Assembly (NCBI RefSeq): GCF_001766675.1 | Contig: NZ_MJLT01000045.1 | Coordinates: 1 to 64,000, forward strand | Source: Arthrobacter sp. SW1 | GTDB taxonomy: Bacteria; Actinomycetota; Actinomycetes; Actinomycetales; Micrococcaceae | Direction of reading: 5' to 3' | Length of the DNA: 64,000 nucleotides | Shown: positions 21,811 through 30,812 of the stretch, piece by piece | How the letters are laid out: every line of letters begins with the position of its first letter | Numbering within the stretch: position 1 is the stretch's first letter | Position numbers and translations under genes: made by a program | Notes under the pieces: generated by a model | Database searches by the model: none | What the model was told of the DNA's origin: nothing | What the model saw: only the letters and a program-made list of their open reading frames with translations

Positions 21811-21851
21811 TTGGTCACTAGACCAAAAGCGATATTGGTCACTAATCCAAT
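21811..21851. promoter_or_regulatory. Two TTGGTCACTA-centred operators between permease and tetR
   Basis: The perfect palindrome TTGGTC-ACTA-GACCAA is at 21811-21826. A second, imperfect copy ATTGGTCACTAATCCAAT is at 21834-21851. The 24-base offset suits two TetR dimers controlling the divergent promoters. Confidence 0.65.
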
Positions 21852-21863
21852 AGACTCGAGGGC

Positions 21864-22529
21864 ATGGTGTCAAGCCCCTCTCCGCGCATCCGAAAGCTGG
21901 CCCAGGACCGCCGGGCCGAAATCCTGGCCGAGGCCGCCGGCATTGCGCTGAATGACGGGCTGGAGCGGATTACCTTGCGTGCGGTTGCGGACCGCCTGGG
22001 GGTGCGCCCGGGGCTGATCACCCATTACTTCCCGGCAGCCGAGAATCTGGTGGTCGAGGCTTTTGTCCAAGCGGTTTCGGAGGAGCGCGAAGAACTTTTT
22101 CCCGACGGCGGAACCCCCGTGGAGCGCTTGGCGCACATCATTGCGCGGATTGAGTCAGGCCGGGCGTTTGCGCTGAGCCGCTTGTGGCTGAATGCCCGCC
22201 ATGCCTGCCGTTTCAGTCCCTTGCTGGCGGAGGCCCTGGACAGCCAGGAGCACCTGGACCGGACACGGCTGGTGGCGCTGATCGAAGACGGAGTGCGGTC
22301 CGGAGACTTCAGCCTGGCGGATCCGTTCGCCGCCTGCATCCGCATTTTCGTCGCCATTGACGGCGTTGGTGCCTACGTGAACAACCCGAACCCCTTTGAT
22401 TACGAGGCTTTTGCCCGCTTCGTCACCGACGTTGCCGAGTGGAGTGTCGGGATGCCTTCGGGCGCCCTGCGTTCGGCCGTGGATGAGGCGGCGGCCCGCC
22501 TTCCGGACCCGCCCGCCCCCACCCCGTAA
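21864..22529 (+). CDS. TetR-family repressor
   Basis: A 221-residue TetR regulator. The helix-turn-helix (ITLRAVADRLGVRPGLITHYF) lies around residues 33-53, with the usual VEAF segment following. Ligand domain unassigned. The ATG at 21864 is 13 bases past the second operator copy, indicating autoregulation. It most likely controls the divergent NCS1 permease and serine hydrolase. Confidence 0.9.
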   Translation: MVSSPSPRIRKLAQDRRAEILAEAAGIALNDGLERITLRAVADRLGVRPGLITHYFPAAENLVVEAFVQAVSEEREELFPDGGTPVERLAHIIARIESGRAFALSRLWLNARHACRFSPLLAEALDSQEHLDRTRLVALIEDGVRSGDFSLADPFAACIRIFVAIDGVGAYVNNPNPFDYEAFARFVTDVAEWSVGMPSGALRSAVDEAAARLPDPPAPTP

Positions 22530-22538
22530 TCGACCGGG

Positions 22539-23780
22539 CTACAACCCCCGGATCGCCTCGCCCAGGCGCCGAACGCCCTCGCTGAGCTGCTCTTCGTCCG
22601 CGTAGGAGAAGGCGATACGGAGCTGGTTGGCGCCGCCGCCGTCGGCGTAGAAGGCACTGCCGGGGACGAACACGACGCCGGAATCGATCGCGGCGGCGAG
22701 GACCTGTTCGGTGTCGATCCCCTCAGGCAGGGTCACCCAGGTGAAGAAGCCGCCGGTGGGGGTGGTCCAGCGTGTGCCTTCAGGCATGTGGGCGGCGAGG
22801 GCATCCAGCGTGGCACGGCAACGGGAAGCGTACACGGAGCTGTAGGCCTCGATCTGTCCGCGCCAGTCGTAGGAGGAGATGTAGTTTTCCACGATTAGCT
22901 GGCTCAGTACGGAGGGGCAGATGGTGGTCGCTTCGGAGGCGATCTGCAGCCGGCCGCGCACGTCCTCGGGCGCCACCACCCAGCCCACCCGCAGGCCCGG
23001 GGCGAAGATCTTGGAGAAGGAGCCCAGGTACAGCACGTTGTCCGGGTCCAGGCTGTGCAGGGCGGGAGCCGCGGTCGCATCAGGAGAAGTGCCGTCGAAG
23101 GCCAGCAGTCCGTAGGGATTGTCTTCCACGACCAGCACGCCTTCGGCCCGGCATACGTCCACCACGCGCTGCCGGCGCTCCGGGGAGAGCGAAATGCCGG
23201 AAGGGTTGTTGAAGTTGGGGATGGTGTAGAAGAACTTGATGGTCTTCCCGGCTGCCTTGAGCCCGGCGATTACCTGCTGCAGGCGCTCCGGGTCCACGCC
23301 GTCGTCGTCCATGGCAACATGCGCCACTTCGGCCTGGAAGCCTTCGAACACGCCCAGCGCCCCAACGTAGGTGGGGCCCTCGGCGATCACCACGTCGCCG
23401 GGATCGCAGAAGAGCTTGGTGACCAGTTCCAGCGCCATCTGGGAGCCGGCGGTGACCTGGATGTTTTCGGGCGAGGCGGAGATTCCCTCGAGCTTCATGA
23501 CCTGGCAGATCAGCGCCTGCAGCTCCTCGGTGCCGGCGCCGGAGCCGTACTGCAGGGCCTCCAGTCCACGCTCAAGGACCACGGACCGAGCCAGCTGCGC
23601 GATCCCCTCCAGCGGAAGGGCAGGCAGGAAGGGGTTGCCGCCGGCCAGGGAAATCATGCCGGGCTGCATGGAGACGTCGAAGACGGCGCGCACCGGGGAG
23701 GGCTGGAAGCCGGCGGCGCGGGCGGCCATCTTGGCCAGGTGGGACGGGCGGTCCACGGGGGAAACGGCAGTGACGGTCAC
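22539..23780 (-). CDS. PLP-dependent class I aminotransferase (2-aminoadipate/LysN-like)
   Basis: A 413-residue fold-type I aminotransferase. Motifs include the N-terminal ISLAGGNPFLPALP, YGSGAGTEEL, FYTIPNFNNPSG for the PLP Asn, VVEDNPYG with the pyridine-contacting Asp, and GSFSKIFAPGLRVGW with the Schiff-base lysine. It lacks the DNA-binding domain of MocR proteins. It is cotranscribed after a TetR gene (11-base gap), which diverges from an ABC-TPP-M20 operon, so it may start catabolism of the imported amino compound. Exact donor unknown. Confidence 0.88.
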   Translation of the reverse strand: MTVTAVSPVDRPSHLAKMAARAAGFQPSPVRAVFDVSMQPGMISLAGGNPFLPALPLEGIAQLARSVVLERGLEALQYGSGAGTEELQALICQVMKLEGISASPENIQVTAGSQMALELVTKLFCDPGDVVIAEGPTYVGALGVFEGFQAEVAHVAMDDDGVDPERLQQVIAGLKAAGKTIKFFYTIPNFNNPSGISLSPERRQRVVDVCRAEGVLVVEDNPYGLLAFDGTSPDATAAPALHSLDPDNVLYLGSFSKIFAPGLRVGWVVAPEDVRGRLQIASEATTICPSVLSQLIVENYISSYDWRGQIEAYSSVYASRCRATLDALAAHMPEGTRWTTPTGGFFTWVTLPEGIDTEQVLAAAIDSGVVFVPGSAFYADGGGANQLRIAFSYADEEQLSEGVRRLGEAIRGL

Positions 23781-23791
23781 GGTGGTCCTTT

Positions 23792-24472
23792 CTAGCGCGC
23801 GTCCACCAGTTTGGAGCGCTTGTTGCGGATGAATTCTTCGGCGTCGATGCCGAATTCCCGGGCGGCGAAGCGGTGCAGCGTGGTGACGAGCTCGTCAGGG
23901 GTGACGGTGTGGACGCCGTTGAGGGCCTGGATGGCCAGTCCGTCGATCGTGGCTACCAGGAGGGTTGAGAGCTCGTTGATGTCGATGGAGGGCTGGAGCA
24001 GTTTTTCCTCGGCGGCTTCCTCCAGCGCCCGGACGAAGAGCCCGCGCCAGGAGTTCCACACTGAGGCCACGCTGTCCCGGATTTCGGCGTTCTTGTGGGC
24101 CGCGGCGTAGATCTGCAGCCAGAATCCCCAGGCTTCCTCGAACGGGGTGTCGCCTTTGATGGAAAACGTCAGGAGGTCGTGGAGGCGTTCCAGGGCGTTG
24201 TCGCCGCGGTCGTAGATGCGCTGCCATTCGGCCAGGGATTCCTCGATCCGGTACTCCACGGCTGCGCCGATCAGCCTGTCCCGGTGCCGGAAGTAATGCT
24301 GGATCATGCCGATGCTGTAACCGGTGGCCTCGGAGAGTTCGGCGAAGGAGCAGCCCTCCACGCCGCCACGGGCGATGACCTGGGACGCGTGGTGCAGGAT
24401 GCTCGCCCGGCGCTCGGCCATGGCTTCCGCCGTGACGCTGCGTGTGCGCTTGGCTGCTGTTGCTTCCTTCAT
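23792..24472 (-). CDS. TetR-family (BetI-like) regulator
   Basis: A 226-residue regulator. The helix-turn-helix CSFAELSEATGYSIGMIQHY lies near residues 42-61. I start at ATG 24472 (MKEATAAK), about eight bases after AAGGAG; the longer frame is arginine-rich shadow. The C-terminal domain resembles BetI-type ligand domains. It heads the operon with the aminotransferase and faces an ABC operon, with palindromes overlapping that operon's promoter. Confidence 0.9.
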   Translation of the reverse strand: MKEATAAKRTRSVTAEAMAERRASILHHASQVIARGGVEGCSFAELSEATGYSIGMIQHYFRHRDRLIGAAVEYRIEESLAEWQRIYDRGDNALERLHDLLTFSIKGDTPFEEAWGFWLQIYAAAHKNAEIRDSVASVWNSWRGLFVRALEEAAEEKLLQPSIDINELSTLLVATIDGLAIQALNGVHTVTPDELVTTLHRFAAREFGIDAEEFIRNKRSKLVDAR

Positions 24473-24622
24473 CCTGCTTCTCCTTTTGCTGCTGCCCGAC
24501 GGCGGATGTTCCGGCGGCGGGTTCCCCTGCGGGCGCTTTGTGGGCGCCTCGCCTGGTTCGGGTGATGGTGTCCGTCTCCACGATGGTGCCATGTAACCCG
24601 CCGCGGTTCCGGTGGAACTCCC

Positions 24623-24676
24623 TTGACAGGTATTGTGGCTGATCTCACAATAAGTTGAACATATTGTTATTTCAAC
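24623..24676 (+). promoter_or_regulatory. Promoter with overlapping palindromic operators
   Basis: A perfect -35 hexamer TTGACA (24623-24628) is 17 bases from CACAAT (24646-24651). The palindrome TATTGTG-N8-CACAATA (24631-24652) covers the spacer and -10; a second, GTTGAA-N11-TTCAAC, spans 24654-24676. Together they suggest repression of the ABC operon, probably by the divergent TetR protein. Confidence 0.55.
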
Positions 24677-24700
24677 CCAACGCGAACCGGAGATCCCCCA

Positions 24701-25675
24701 ATGATGTTCACTGGCGTAAAGCGGCCCCTCCTTGCAGCAGCCGCCATCAGCTTCCTGGCGCTGACCACCGCGTGCACCAACACCGAAGGCCCCGCCGCAA
24801 ACGCCCCGGCCAGCAGCAACGGCGCAGGCGGCGGAGCCGCCGGGGAAAGCGCCAAGAGCGGGCAGGAACTGGCCAAGGCCGTGCAGGCCGATCCGAAGGT
24901 ACAGGAACTGGTACCCGCCGCCATCAAGGCCAAGGGCAAGATGACCCTGGTCACCGACCCCACCTACGCGCCCATCGACTTCACGGACGAAACCGGCAAG
25001 ATCGTGGGCCTGGAGCCGGACATGGCACTGGCCGTGGCCAGGAAGATGGGCGTGGAAATCACCATCGAAAAAGGCGATTTCAACGGCATCATCGCCGGCA
25101 TCGAGGCCAAGCGCTACGACGCCTCCTGGGCGGCCTTCTCCATCACTGAGGAACGCAAGGCCAAGGTCAACATGGTCAGCTTCATGCAGGGCGGCACCTC
25201 CGTGCTGGTCCGCAAGGGCAACCCGCTGGGCATCAACTCCGAGCTGGATCTCTGCGGCAAGACCGTGGCAGCGCAGACCGGCACCACCCAGGCGCTGGAC
25301 GTCCTTCCGGACTTCGACAAGAAGTGCGTGGCCGCGGGCAAGGACAAGCCCACCGCGCTCCTGCTTCCGCAGCAGGACACCGTCAACCAGTCGCTCGCGG
25401 CAGGCCGCGCCCAGGCGCTCGTGGCGGACAACGCGCTCACCGCGTACTACGCCCAGCTGCAGCCGGATGCCTTTACCTCCGTGGACTCCATCCTGGTGGA
25501 GCCGGCCCTGTCCGGCGTGGTGAGCACCAAGAACGACGGCGGCCTGGCCAAGGCGTTCCAGACGGCCATCCAGTCGCTCATGGATGACGGTACCTACGCC
25601 AAGATCATGGAGGCCTGGAACCTGAAGTCCGGCATCGTGGAGAAGGCCGAAGTCAACCCGACGGTGGGGTCATGA
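24701..25675 (+). CDS. Amino-acid-type ABC solute-binding lipoprotein
   Basis: A 324-residue SBP_bac_3 protein. The N-terminal signal ends at a lipobox-like LTTAC near residue 25, followed by a serine/glycine-rich tether. The mature domain has MTLVTDPTYAPIDFTDE, GLEPDMALAVARKMG and FNGIIAGIEAKRYDA. Its stop overlaps the permease ATG by four bases. It opens a five-gene operon ending in the TPP enzyme and M20 hydrolase. The ligand is likely an amino acid or derivative. Confidence 0.92.
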   Translation: MMFTGVKRPLLAAAAISFLALTTACTNTEGPAANAPASSNGAGGGAAGESAKSGQELAKAVQADPKVQELVPAAIKAKGKMTLVTDPTYAPIDFTDETGKIVGLEPDMALAVARKMGVEITIEKGDFNGIIAGIEAKRYDASWAAFSITEERKAKVNMVSFMQGGTSVLVRKGNPLGINSELDLCGKTVAAQTGTTQALDVLPDFDKKCVAAGKDKPTALLLPQQDTVNQSLAAGRAQALVADNALTAYYAQLQPDAFTSVDSILVEPALSGVVSTKNDGGLAKAFQTAIQSLMDDGTYAKIMEAWNLKSGIVEKAEVNPTVGS

Positions 25676-26568
25676 CCGTGACTGAACGGACCGCCGTCGC
25701 CGAATCCCGGCCCGACTTCGCGGAACTGGCCTCCCGGCCGGTGCTCAAGCGCAAGCGGCCCGGGCAGCTGATCGCCATGGTGGTGGTGGGCTTGTTCGCG
25801 CTCATGGGTGCGTACATCCTGGTCACCAACCCGGGCTTCGGCTGGCCCACCGTGGCCAAGTACCTGTTCGATGTCCGCATCCTCAACGGCCTGCTCACCA
25901 CGATCGAGCTCACGGTCATCGCCATGATCCTGGGCTTCGTGATCGGCCTGGTGGTCGCCGTCATGCGCATGTCCGAAAACGGGCTGCTGCGCGGCGTGGC
26001 CGGGGCCTACATCTGGTTCTTCCGCGGCACCCCGCTGCTGGTGCAGATGCTCTTCTGGGGCTTCGCGGCCGTGCTGTTCCCCACCATCGGGATCGGCATC
26101 CCCGGCGGGCCCATGCTGGTGGAGTGGAACACCAATGACGTGCTCCCGCTGTTCGTGGCCGGCATCCTGGGCCTCGGCCTGAATGAGGGCGCCTACATGG
26201 CGGAGATCGTGCGCGCCGGGCTCATGGGCGTGCCGGCCGGGCAGTCCGAGGCCTCGCACGCCATGGGCTTCAGCCGGATGGAAACCCTGCGCTACGTGGT
26301 GATTCCGCAGGCCATGAAGATCATCCTGCCGCCGGTGGGCAACGAGACCATCTCCATGCTGAAGACCACCTCCCTGGTGATCGTGATCGGCGTGGGGGAC
26401 CTGCTCTACAACACCCAGCAGATCTACGCCCGCAACCTGCAGCAGATCCCGCTGCTGATCGTGGCCAGCCTCTGGTACATCCTCCTCACCACGCTCCTCT
26501 CCATGGTGCAGTCGCGCATCGAGAAGCGGTACTCCCGGGGCAACGTGCTCCAGGTACGAAAGGCATAA
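25672..26568 (+). CDS. Amino-acid-type ABC transporter permease
   Basis: A 298-residue permease, with a polar 40-residue N-terminus, about six membrane helices and the coupling loop [20 protein letters not shown] around residues 189-208. ATGA overlap with the binding-protein gene suggests translational coupling. Confidence 0.92.
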   Translation: MTVTERTAVAESRPDFAELASRPVLKRKRPGQLIAMVVVGLFALMGAYILVTNPGFGWPTVAKYLFDVRILNGLLTTIELTVIAMILGFVIGLVVAVMRMSENGLLRGVAGAYIWFFRGTPLLVQMLFWGFAAVLFPTIGIGIPGGPMLVEWNTNDVLPLFVAGILGLGLNEGAYMAEIVRAGLMGVPAGQSEASHAMGFSRMETLRYVVIPQAMKIILPPVGNETISMLKTTSLVIVIGVGDLLYNTQQIYARNLQQIPLLIVASLWYILLTTLLSMVQSRIEKRYSRGNVLQVRKA

Positions 26569-26573
26569 GCTCC

Positions 26574-27332
26574 ATGTCCGAAGTCCAGTTCCTCAATGTG
26601 CACAAGGATTTCTCCGGGGTGGAGGTGCTCAAGGGCATCAACTTCACGGTGCAGGCCGGGCAGGTGGCGTGCCTGATCGGGCCGTCCGGTTCGGGCAAGT
26701 CCACCCTGCTGCGCTGCGTGAACCACCTGGAAACCACCAGCTCCGGCACCATCCTGGTGGGCGGCCGGATGATCGGCTACGAAGTCCACGGGGACCGGCT
26801 GATCGAAGCCCACCAGAAGGACATCAACAAGCGCCGCTCCAGGATCGGCATGGTGTTCCAGTCCTTCAACCTCTTCGGCCACATGACCGCGCTGGAGAAC
26901 GTGATGATGGGCCCGGTGAAGCTCCTCAAGGTGCCCAAGGCCCAGGCCGAAGCGGAGGCCAAGGAACTCCTCGCCAAGGTGGGCCTGGCCGAACGCACCG
27001 GCCACTACCCGGCCCAGCTTTCCGGCGGCCAGCAGCAGCGCGTGGCCATTGCCCGGGCGCTGTCCATGAAGCCGGACCTCATGCTCTTCGACGAACCCAC
27101 CTCCGCCCTTGACCCCGAACTGGTGGGCGAAGTGCTGGACGTCATGAAGGCCTTGGCCCGCGACGGCATGACCATGATCGTGGTCACCCACGAGATGGGC
27201 TTCGCCCGCGAAGTGGCGGACGTGGTGGCGTTCATGGACGGCGGCGTCATCGTCGAAGCCGGCGACCCGCGCGAGGTCATCTCCAACCCGCAGCACGAAC
27301 GCACCAAGGCCTTCCTCTCCAAAGTGCTCTGA
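26574..27332 (+). CDS. Amino-acid-type ABC transporter ATPase
   Basis: A 252-residue GlnQ-class ATPase with Walker [10 protein letters not shown] near residues 36-44, signature LSGGQQQR near 147, Walker [15 protein letters not shown] and H-loop VVTHEMGFA. It starts five bases after the permease stop. Parts near the signature are nearly identical to the ATPase at 16408, as expected within the family. Confidence 0.93.
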   Translation: MSEVQFLNVHKDFSGVEVLKGINFTVQAGQVACLIGPSGSGKSTLLRCVNHLETTSSGTILVGGRMIGYEVHGDRLIEAHQKDINKRRSRIGMVFQSFNLFGHMTALENVMMGPVKLLKVPKAQAEAEAKELLAKVGLAERTGHYPAQLSGGQQQRVAIARALSMKPDLMLFDEPTSALDPELVGEVLDVMKALARDGMTMIVVTHEMGFAREVADVVAFMDGGVIVEAGDPREVISNPQHERTKAFLSKVL

Positions 27333-27354
27333 CACCAGATTCCTAAGGACCCCC

Positions 27355-28944
27355 ATGACCATCCCCAGCAACAACGTCGGCCTCGCCGTCATGACCACGC
27401 TGCGGAACTACGGGATCGACACGATCTTCGGCATTCCCGGCACCCACAACCTCGAGTTCTACCGGCACCTGAAGCCGCTGGGCATCCACGCCGTGACCAC
27501 CCGCCACGAGCAGGGAGCCGGGTACGGTTCGGACGGCTGGAGCCAGCTCACCGGACGTCCCGGCGTCGTAATCACCACCTCCGGCCCCGGGCTGTTGAAC
27601 GCGCTGTCCGCCGCCGCCACCTCGTATTGCGAGTCGCGGCCCATGATCATCCTCTCGCCCGGCACCCCGCGCGGCAGCGAGTTCTCGGACATCGGCCTGC
27701 TGCACGAAACCCGCGACCCCACCGGCGCCGTCCGTGCCCTGATCGTCCGCAGCACCCGGGTGCAGAGCGGCAGCGAGGCCGTGGAACTCGTCCACGAGGC
27801 GTTCCGGCTCTTCGCCCACGGCCGCCCGCGGCCGGTGCACATCGAGATCCCGCTGGACGTGCTGGAAGGTCCCAGCGATGTTCCGGAGGACGCACTCGCC
27901 GCCCGCCCGCTGGGCGCTCCGAAGAAAGCCGACGACGACGCCGTCGAGGCCGCCGCGGACATCCTCCGCAACGCGTCCAAGCCGGTGATCCTGGCCGGCG
28001 GCGGTTCGCTGGGAACCGGCGGCTTCCTTTTGGAGCTCGCCGAAACCCTGCAGGCCCCCGTGGTCACCACCATCAACGGCAAGGGCGCCATCCCGGAATC
28101 GCACCCGCTGTCCCTCGGTTCGGAAATCCGCCTGGCCGCGGCGCAGGACCTCTGCAACGGCGCGGACGCCCTGCTGGTCATCGGCTCCAAGGTGGGCGAG
28201 TCCGAGCTGTGGGGCGGCAAGATGGTCCCGCAGGGCACGTGCATCCGGATCGACATCGACCCCGCACAGCTGAGCTGCAACCTCGAACCGGAGCTGGCGC
28301 TGGAAGGCAACGCGGCCGCCGTCGTACCCCAATTGCTGGCCGCACTGAAGGGACACCGGGCCGCCGGGGCACCGGATCTCGCACCGCTGCGGCAGCAGCT
28401 GCGCCAGGAGGCCCGGGACATGGCGCCGGTGCTGTCGCGCATCAACGAGATCCTGGCCGAAGCCCTGCCCGCGGACACGGTGATCGCCGGTGATTCCTCG
28501 CAGATCACGTACTTCGGCACCACCTCCTTCTTCCCCATGCAGCAGCCGCACCAGCTGCTCTACACCCCGGCGTACGCGACGCTCGGCTACGGGCTGCCGG
28601 CCGCGATCGGGGCCAAGGTGGCGGACCCGGAGCGGCCGGTGGTGTGCCTGCTGGGCGATGGCGCGCTGATGTTCGCGGTGCAGGAATTCATCACGGCCGT
28701 GGAACAGGGCGTTGACCTGCCGATCATCTGCGTCGACAACGGCGGCTACGGCGAAATCAAGCAGAACATGGCGGACCGGGACCTCGAGCCCGTGGGCGTG
28801 GATCTGGTGCAGCCGGACTGGGTGCGGATGGCCGAAGGCTTCGGGCTGACCGGATTCGCGGTGGAATCCCTGGATGACCTGGCCGCGACCGTCACCAAGG
28901 CCCTGGCAGTCAAGGGTCCCAGCCTGGTCCACGTGAGCATCTGA
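27355..28944 (+). CDS. Thiamine-diphosphate-dependent enzyme, acetolactate-synthase-like
   Basis: A 529-residue TPP enzyme. The catalytic glutamate is in TTRHEQGAGYG near residue 52, and the TPP/metal motif starts GDGALMFAVQ near 435 and ends in DNGGYG. It is a member of the ALS/benzoylformate decarboxylase group but shorter than true acetolactate synthases, and there is no small subunit gene. Operon context with an amino-acid ABC importer and divergent aminotransferase suggests decarboxylation of a 2-oxo acid made by transamination. An AruI-like 2-ketoarginine decarboxylase is one possibility; this is inference. Confidence 0.82.
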   Translation: MTIPSNNVGLAVMTTLRNYGIDTIFGIPGTHNLEFYRHLKPLGIHAVTTRHEQGAGYGSDGWSQLTGRPGVVITTSGPGLLNALSAAATSYCESRPMIILSPGTPRGSEFSDIGLLHETRDPTGAVRALIVRSTRVQSGSEAVELVHEAFRLFAHGRPRPVHIEIPLDVLEGPSDVPEDALAARPLGAPKKADDDAVEAAADILRNASKPVILAGGGSLGTGGFLLELAETLQAPVVTTINGKGAIPESHPLSLGSEIRLAAAQDLCNGADALLVIGSKVGESELWGGKMVPQGTCIRIDIDPAQLSCNLEPELALEGNAAAVVPQLLAALKGHRAAGAPDLAPLRQQLRQEARDMAPVLSRINEILAEALPADTVIAGDSSQITYFGTTSFFPMQQPHQLLYTPAYATLGYGLPAAIGAKVADPERPVVCLLGDGALMFAVQEFITAVEQGVDLPIICVDNGGYGEIKQNMADRDLEPVGVDLVQPDWVRMAEGFGLTGFAVESLDDLAATVTKALAVKGPSLVHVSI

Positions 28945-28954
28945 GGGGGCTTTC

Positions 28955-30550
28955 ATGAGTGAAATGAAGCAGACCGCGTGGGACTGGGTGGAGCGGCGCC
29001 GGGAGGATTTGTCCGCCTGGCACAGCACCATCTGGGAGCTGGCCGAACCCGCCTGGCGCGAATACGAATCCTGCGCCTGGTACGTGAAGACACTGAGGGA
29101 ACACGGCTTCACGGTGGAGGAGGGCAGCGGCGGCATGCCCACGGCCTTCGCCGCCGAGTGGACGTCGCCCGCCGGTCCCGGCCCGCGGATCCTGGGCTAC
29201 GCCGAGTACGACGCCATTCCCGGCAACTGCCAAGCGGCGTCCACCAAGCGCGAGCCCCGGCCCGGCATGTCCCGCTTCGCGCCCGGCCATACGGACCCGC
29301 ACTCGGCGCTGGGCATCTCCACCCTGGCCGGATTCCTCGCAGCGAAGGAGTCCATGGAACGGCACAACATTCCCGGCACCCTGGTCTACACGGGCGAGCC
29401 GGCGGAGAAGGTGCAGGGTTCCAAGGTGGTCCACGGCCTGCGCGGCTACTACGACAAGCTGGACGCGATCATCTCGTACCACCCCTTCTACATGCTGCCC
29501 CTGTGCAACACCGCACGCTGGGACACGCACTGCGGGGCGTACTACAGCAAGATCTACACCTTCACCTGCGACAACCCGGAGGACTGGAACAACACCTACG
29601 GGGACAGCCCCATCCCGTCATCACACTCCGCTGCGCGGGCGCCCGGAGCGGACGCGGCCCTGTTCACGATGTTCTCCGTCACCAAGACCACGCAGGATTC
29701 CATGCTCCCGCAGGCCGGCGGCTGGTCCCTCTCCGAAGCGATCCTCACCGCGGGGCAGGCGACGGCGGACAACCAGCCCGCGGGCCTGGCCCAGATCCAG
29801 TACTCCTGGCGCTGCCCCGGCATCGCCGAGGCGGACTCGGTGCTCGCGGTGCTGGACCGGAATGCGGAACTGGCCGCGGCGGCGTCGCACTGCACGGTCA
29901 GTTCGCGCTGGGTGGCGCGCAACCGGCCCGGCATCGCCAACCACACGCTGGCGCAGCTGGCCTGGGAGAACATCTCCGCGGTGGGTGCGCCGGTGTTGGA
30001 TGAGCGGGCCCGGGAGATCGGCCGCGAAATCCAGGCGTCCTGCGGGGTTGAGCCCATGGAGGATCCCTTCCACCCGGCGACGGCGGAGCTCATCAGCCCG
30101 GTCGACGCCGAGGCCGAACTGCGCCGCCACATCCCCGCCACGCAACTGAACTGGACCAGCGACGACTACGTGGAGATGACTTGGTACGCGCCGACCATCC
30201 GCTTCTACACGGCCCGGCCCACGCTCGCGCCGACGCCGGACGGCAAGCCCTACCCGGCTTGGGCCATGACAGCGCTGGGCGGCATCCCGGAGACCATCGA
30301 TCCCACTATCACCGCCACGGGCAAGATGATCGCGGGCATGGTGCTGGACATGCTCACCTCGCCTGAGGTGCTGGCTGAGGCCAAGGCAGAGTTCGACGCC
30401 GAACGGTCCCGCCGCGGGTCCGTCCCGCCGCTGCTGCCCGCCGACTTCAGCGCGCCGACGGATTTCCGCTGGCCCGCCTATGTCGGCTCCGGGCCGGAGC
30501 GCGACTGGTGGATTCCGGTGTCCGAGGAGGCCTGGAACTCGGCGGGGTAG
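28955..30550 (+). CDS. M20-family amidohydrolase, AbgB-like
   Basis: A 531-residue M20/AbgB-type hydrolase. AEYDAIPG near residues 83-90 and GEPAEKVQG match the metal-binding and catalytic-glutamate regions, while the usual HACGHN motif is replaced by a longer stretch containing APGHTDPHSALG. That insertion and altered spacing suggest a distinct subfamily. Relatives cleave p-aminobenzoyl-glutamate or other N-acyl amino acids. It lies 10 bases after the TPP gene and ends the operon, followed by a 60-base palindrome. Substrate unknown. Confidence 0.8.
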   Translation: MSEMKQTAWDWVERRREDLSAWHSTIWELAEPAWREYESCAWYVKTLREHGFTVEEGSGGMPTAFAAEWTSPAGPGPRILGYAEYDAIPGNCQAASTKREPRPGMSRFAPGHTDPHSALGISTLAGFLAAKESMERHNIPGTLVYTGEPAEKVQGSKVVHGLRGYYDKLDAIISYHPFYMLPLCNTARWDTHCGAYYSKIYTFTCDNPEDWNNTYGDSPIPSSHSAARAPGADAALFTMFSVTKTTQDSMLPQAGGWSLSEAILTAGQATADNQPAGLAQIQYSWRCPGIAEADSVLAVLDRNAELAAAASHCTVSSRWVARNRPGIANHTLAQLAWENISAVGAPVLDERAREIGREIQASCGVEPMEDPFHPATAELISPVDAEAELRRHIPATQLNWTSDDYVEMTWYAPTIRFYTARPTLAPTPDGKPYPAWAMTALGGIPETIDPTITATGKMIAGMVLDMLTSPEVLAEAKAEFDAERSRRGSVPPLLPADFSAPTDFRWPAYVGSGPERDWWIPVSEEAWNSAG

Positions 30551-30576
30551 GCCGGGCTTCTTGATTAGCCTGCGGG

Positions 30577-30636
30577 GTCGCGGGAAAGCTGCGGGGTCGC
30601 CGGAAATTTCCGGCGACCCAGCAGCTTTCCCGCGAC
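30577..30636. terminator. 60-base near-perfect palindrome
   Basis: The element is symmetric about AAATTT (30604-30609), with one mismatched pair (30593/30620). It lies 27 bases after the M20 hydrolase stop and can fold into a near loopless stem of about 29 pairs. Probably a terminator or repetitive extragenic palindrome. Confidence 0.6.
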
Positions 30637-30675
30637 TTCGGCGTATCCGGCCAGTTACTCCGACTGCCTGCCGCA

Positions 30676-30766
30676 ACCGTCCAGACCTTCTTTGAAACGC
30701 CGACTGCCCCGGCACGCCGTAAACAACGGCGTGCCAGGGCAGTTCAGTGGGCAAAGAAGGTCAGGA
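30676..30766. repeat. Palindromic element, copy A
   Basis: Nested hairpin: outer arms around CCTTCTTTG and CAAAGAAGG, inner 18-base arms 30703-30720 and 30726-30743 with loop AAACA. A second copy lies at 33491-33582. The inner stems differ at two positions on each side, compensated so pairing is kept. It lies about 45 bases after the stop of the kinase gene on the minus strand. Confidence 0.85.
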
Positions 30767-30812
30767 AGCGCGGCTTCTAGGTCCAGCCTCCCGCAGCACG
30801 GTGATCGGCAGG

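Noticed and set aside
27355..28944. Naming the TPP enzyme as acetolactate synthase or as AruI
   Set aside because: Similarity by eye supports only the superfamily. No regulatory subunit gene is present, and substrate-specific residues could not be checked.
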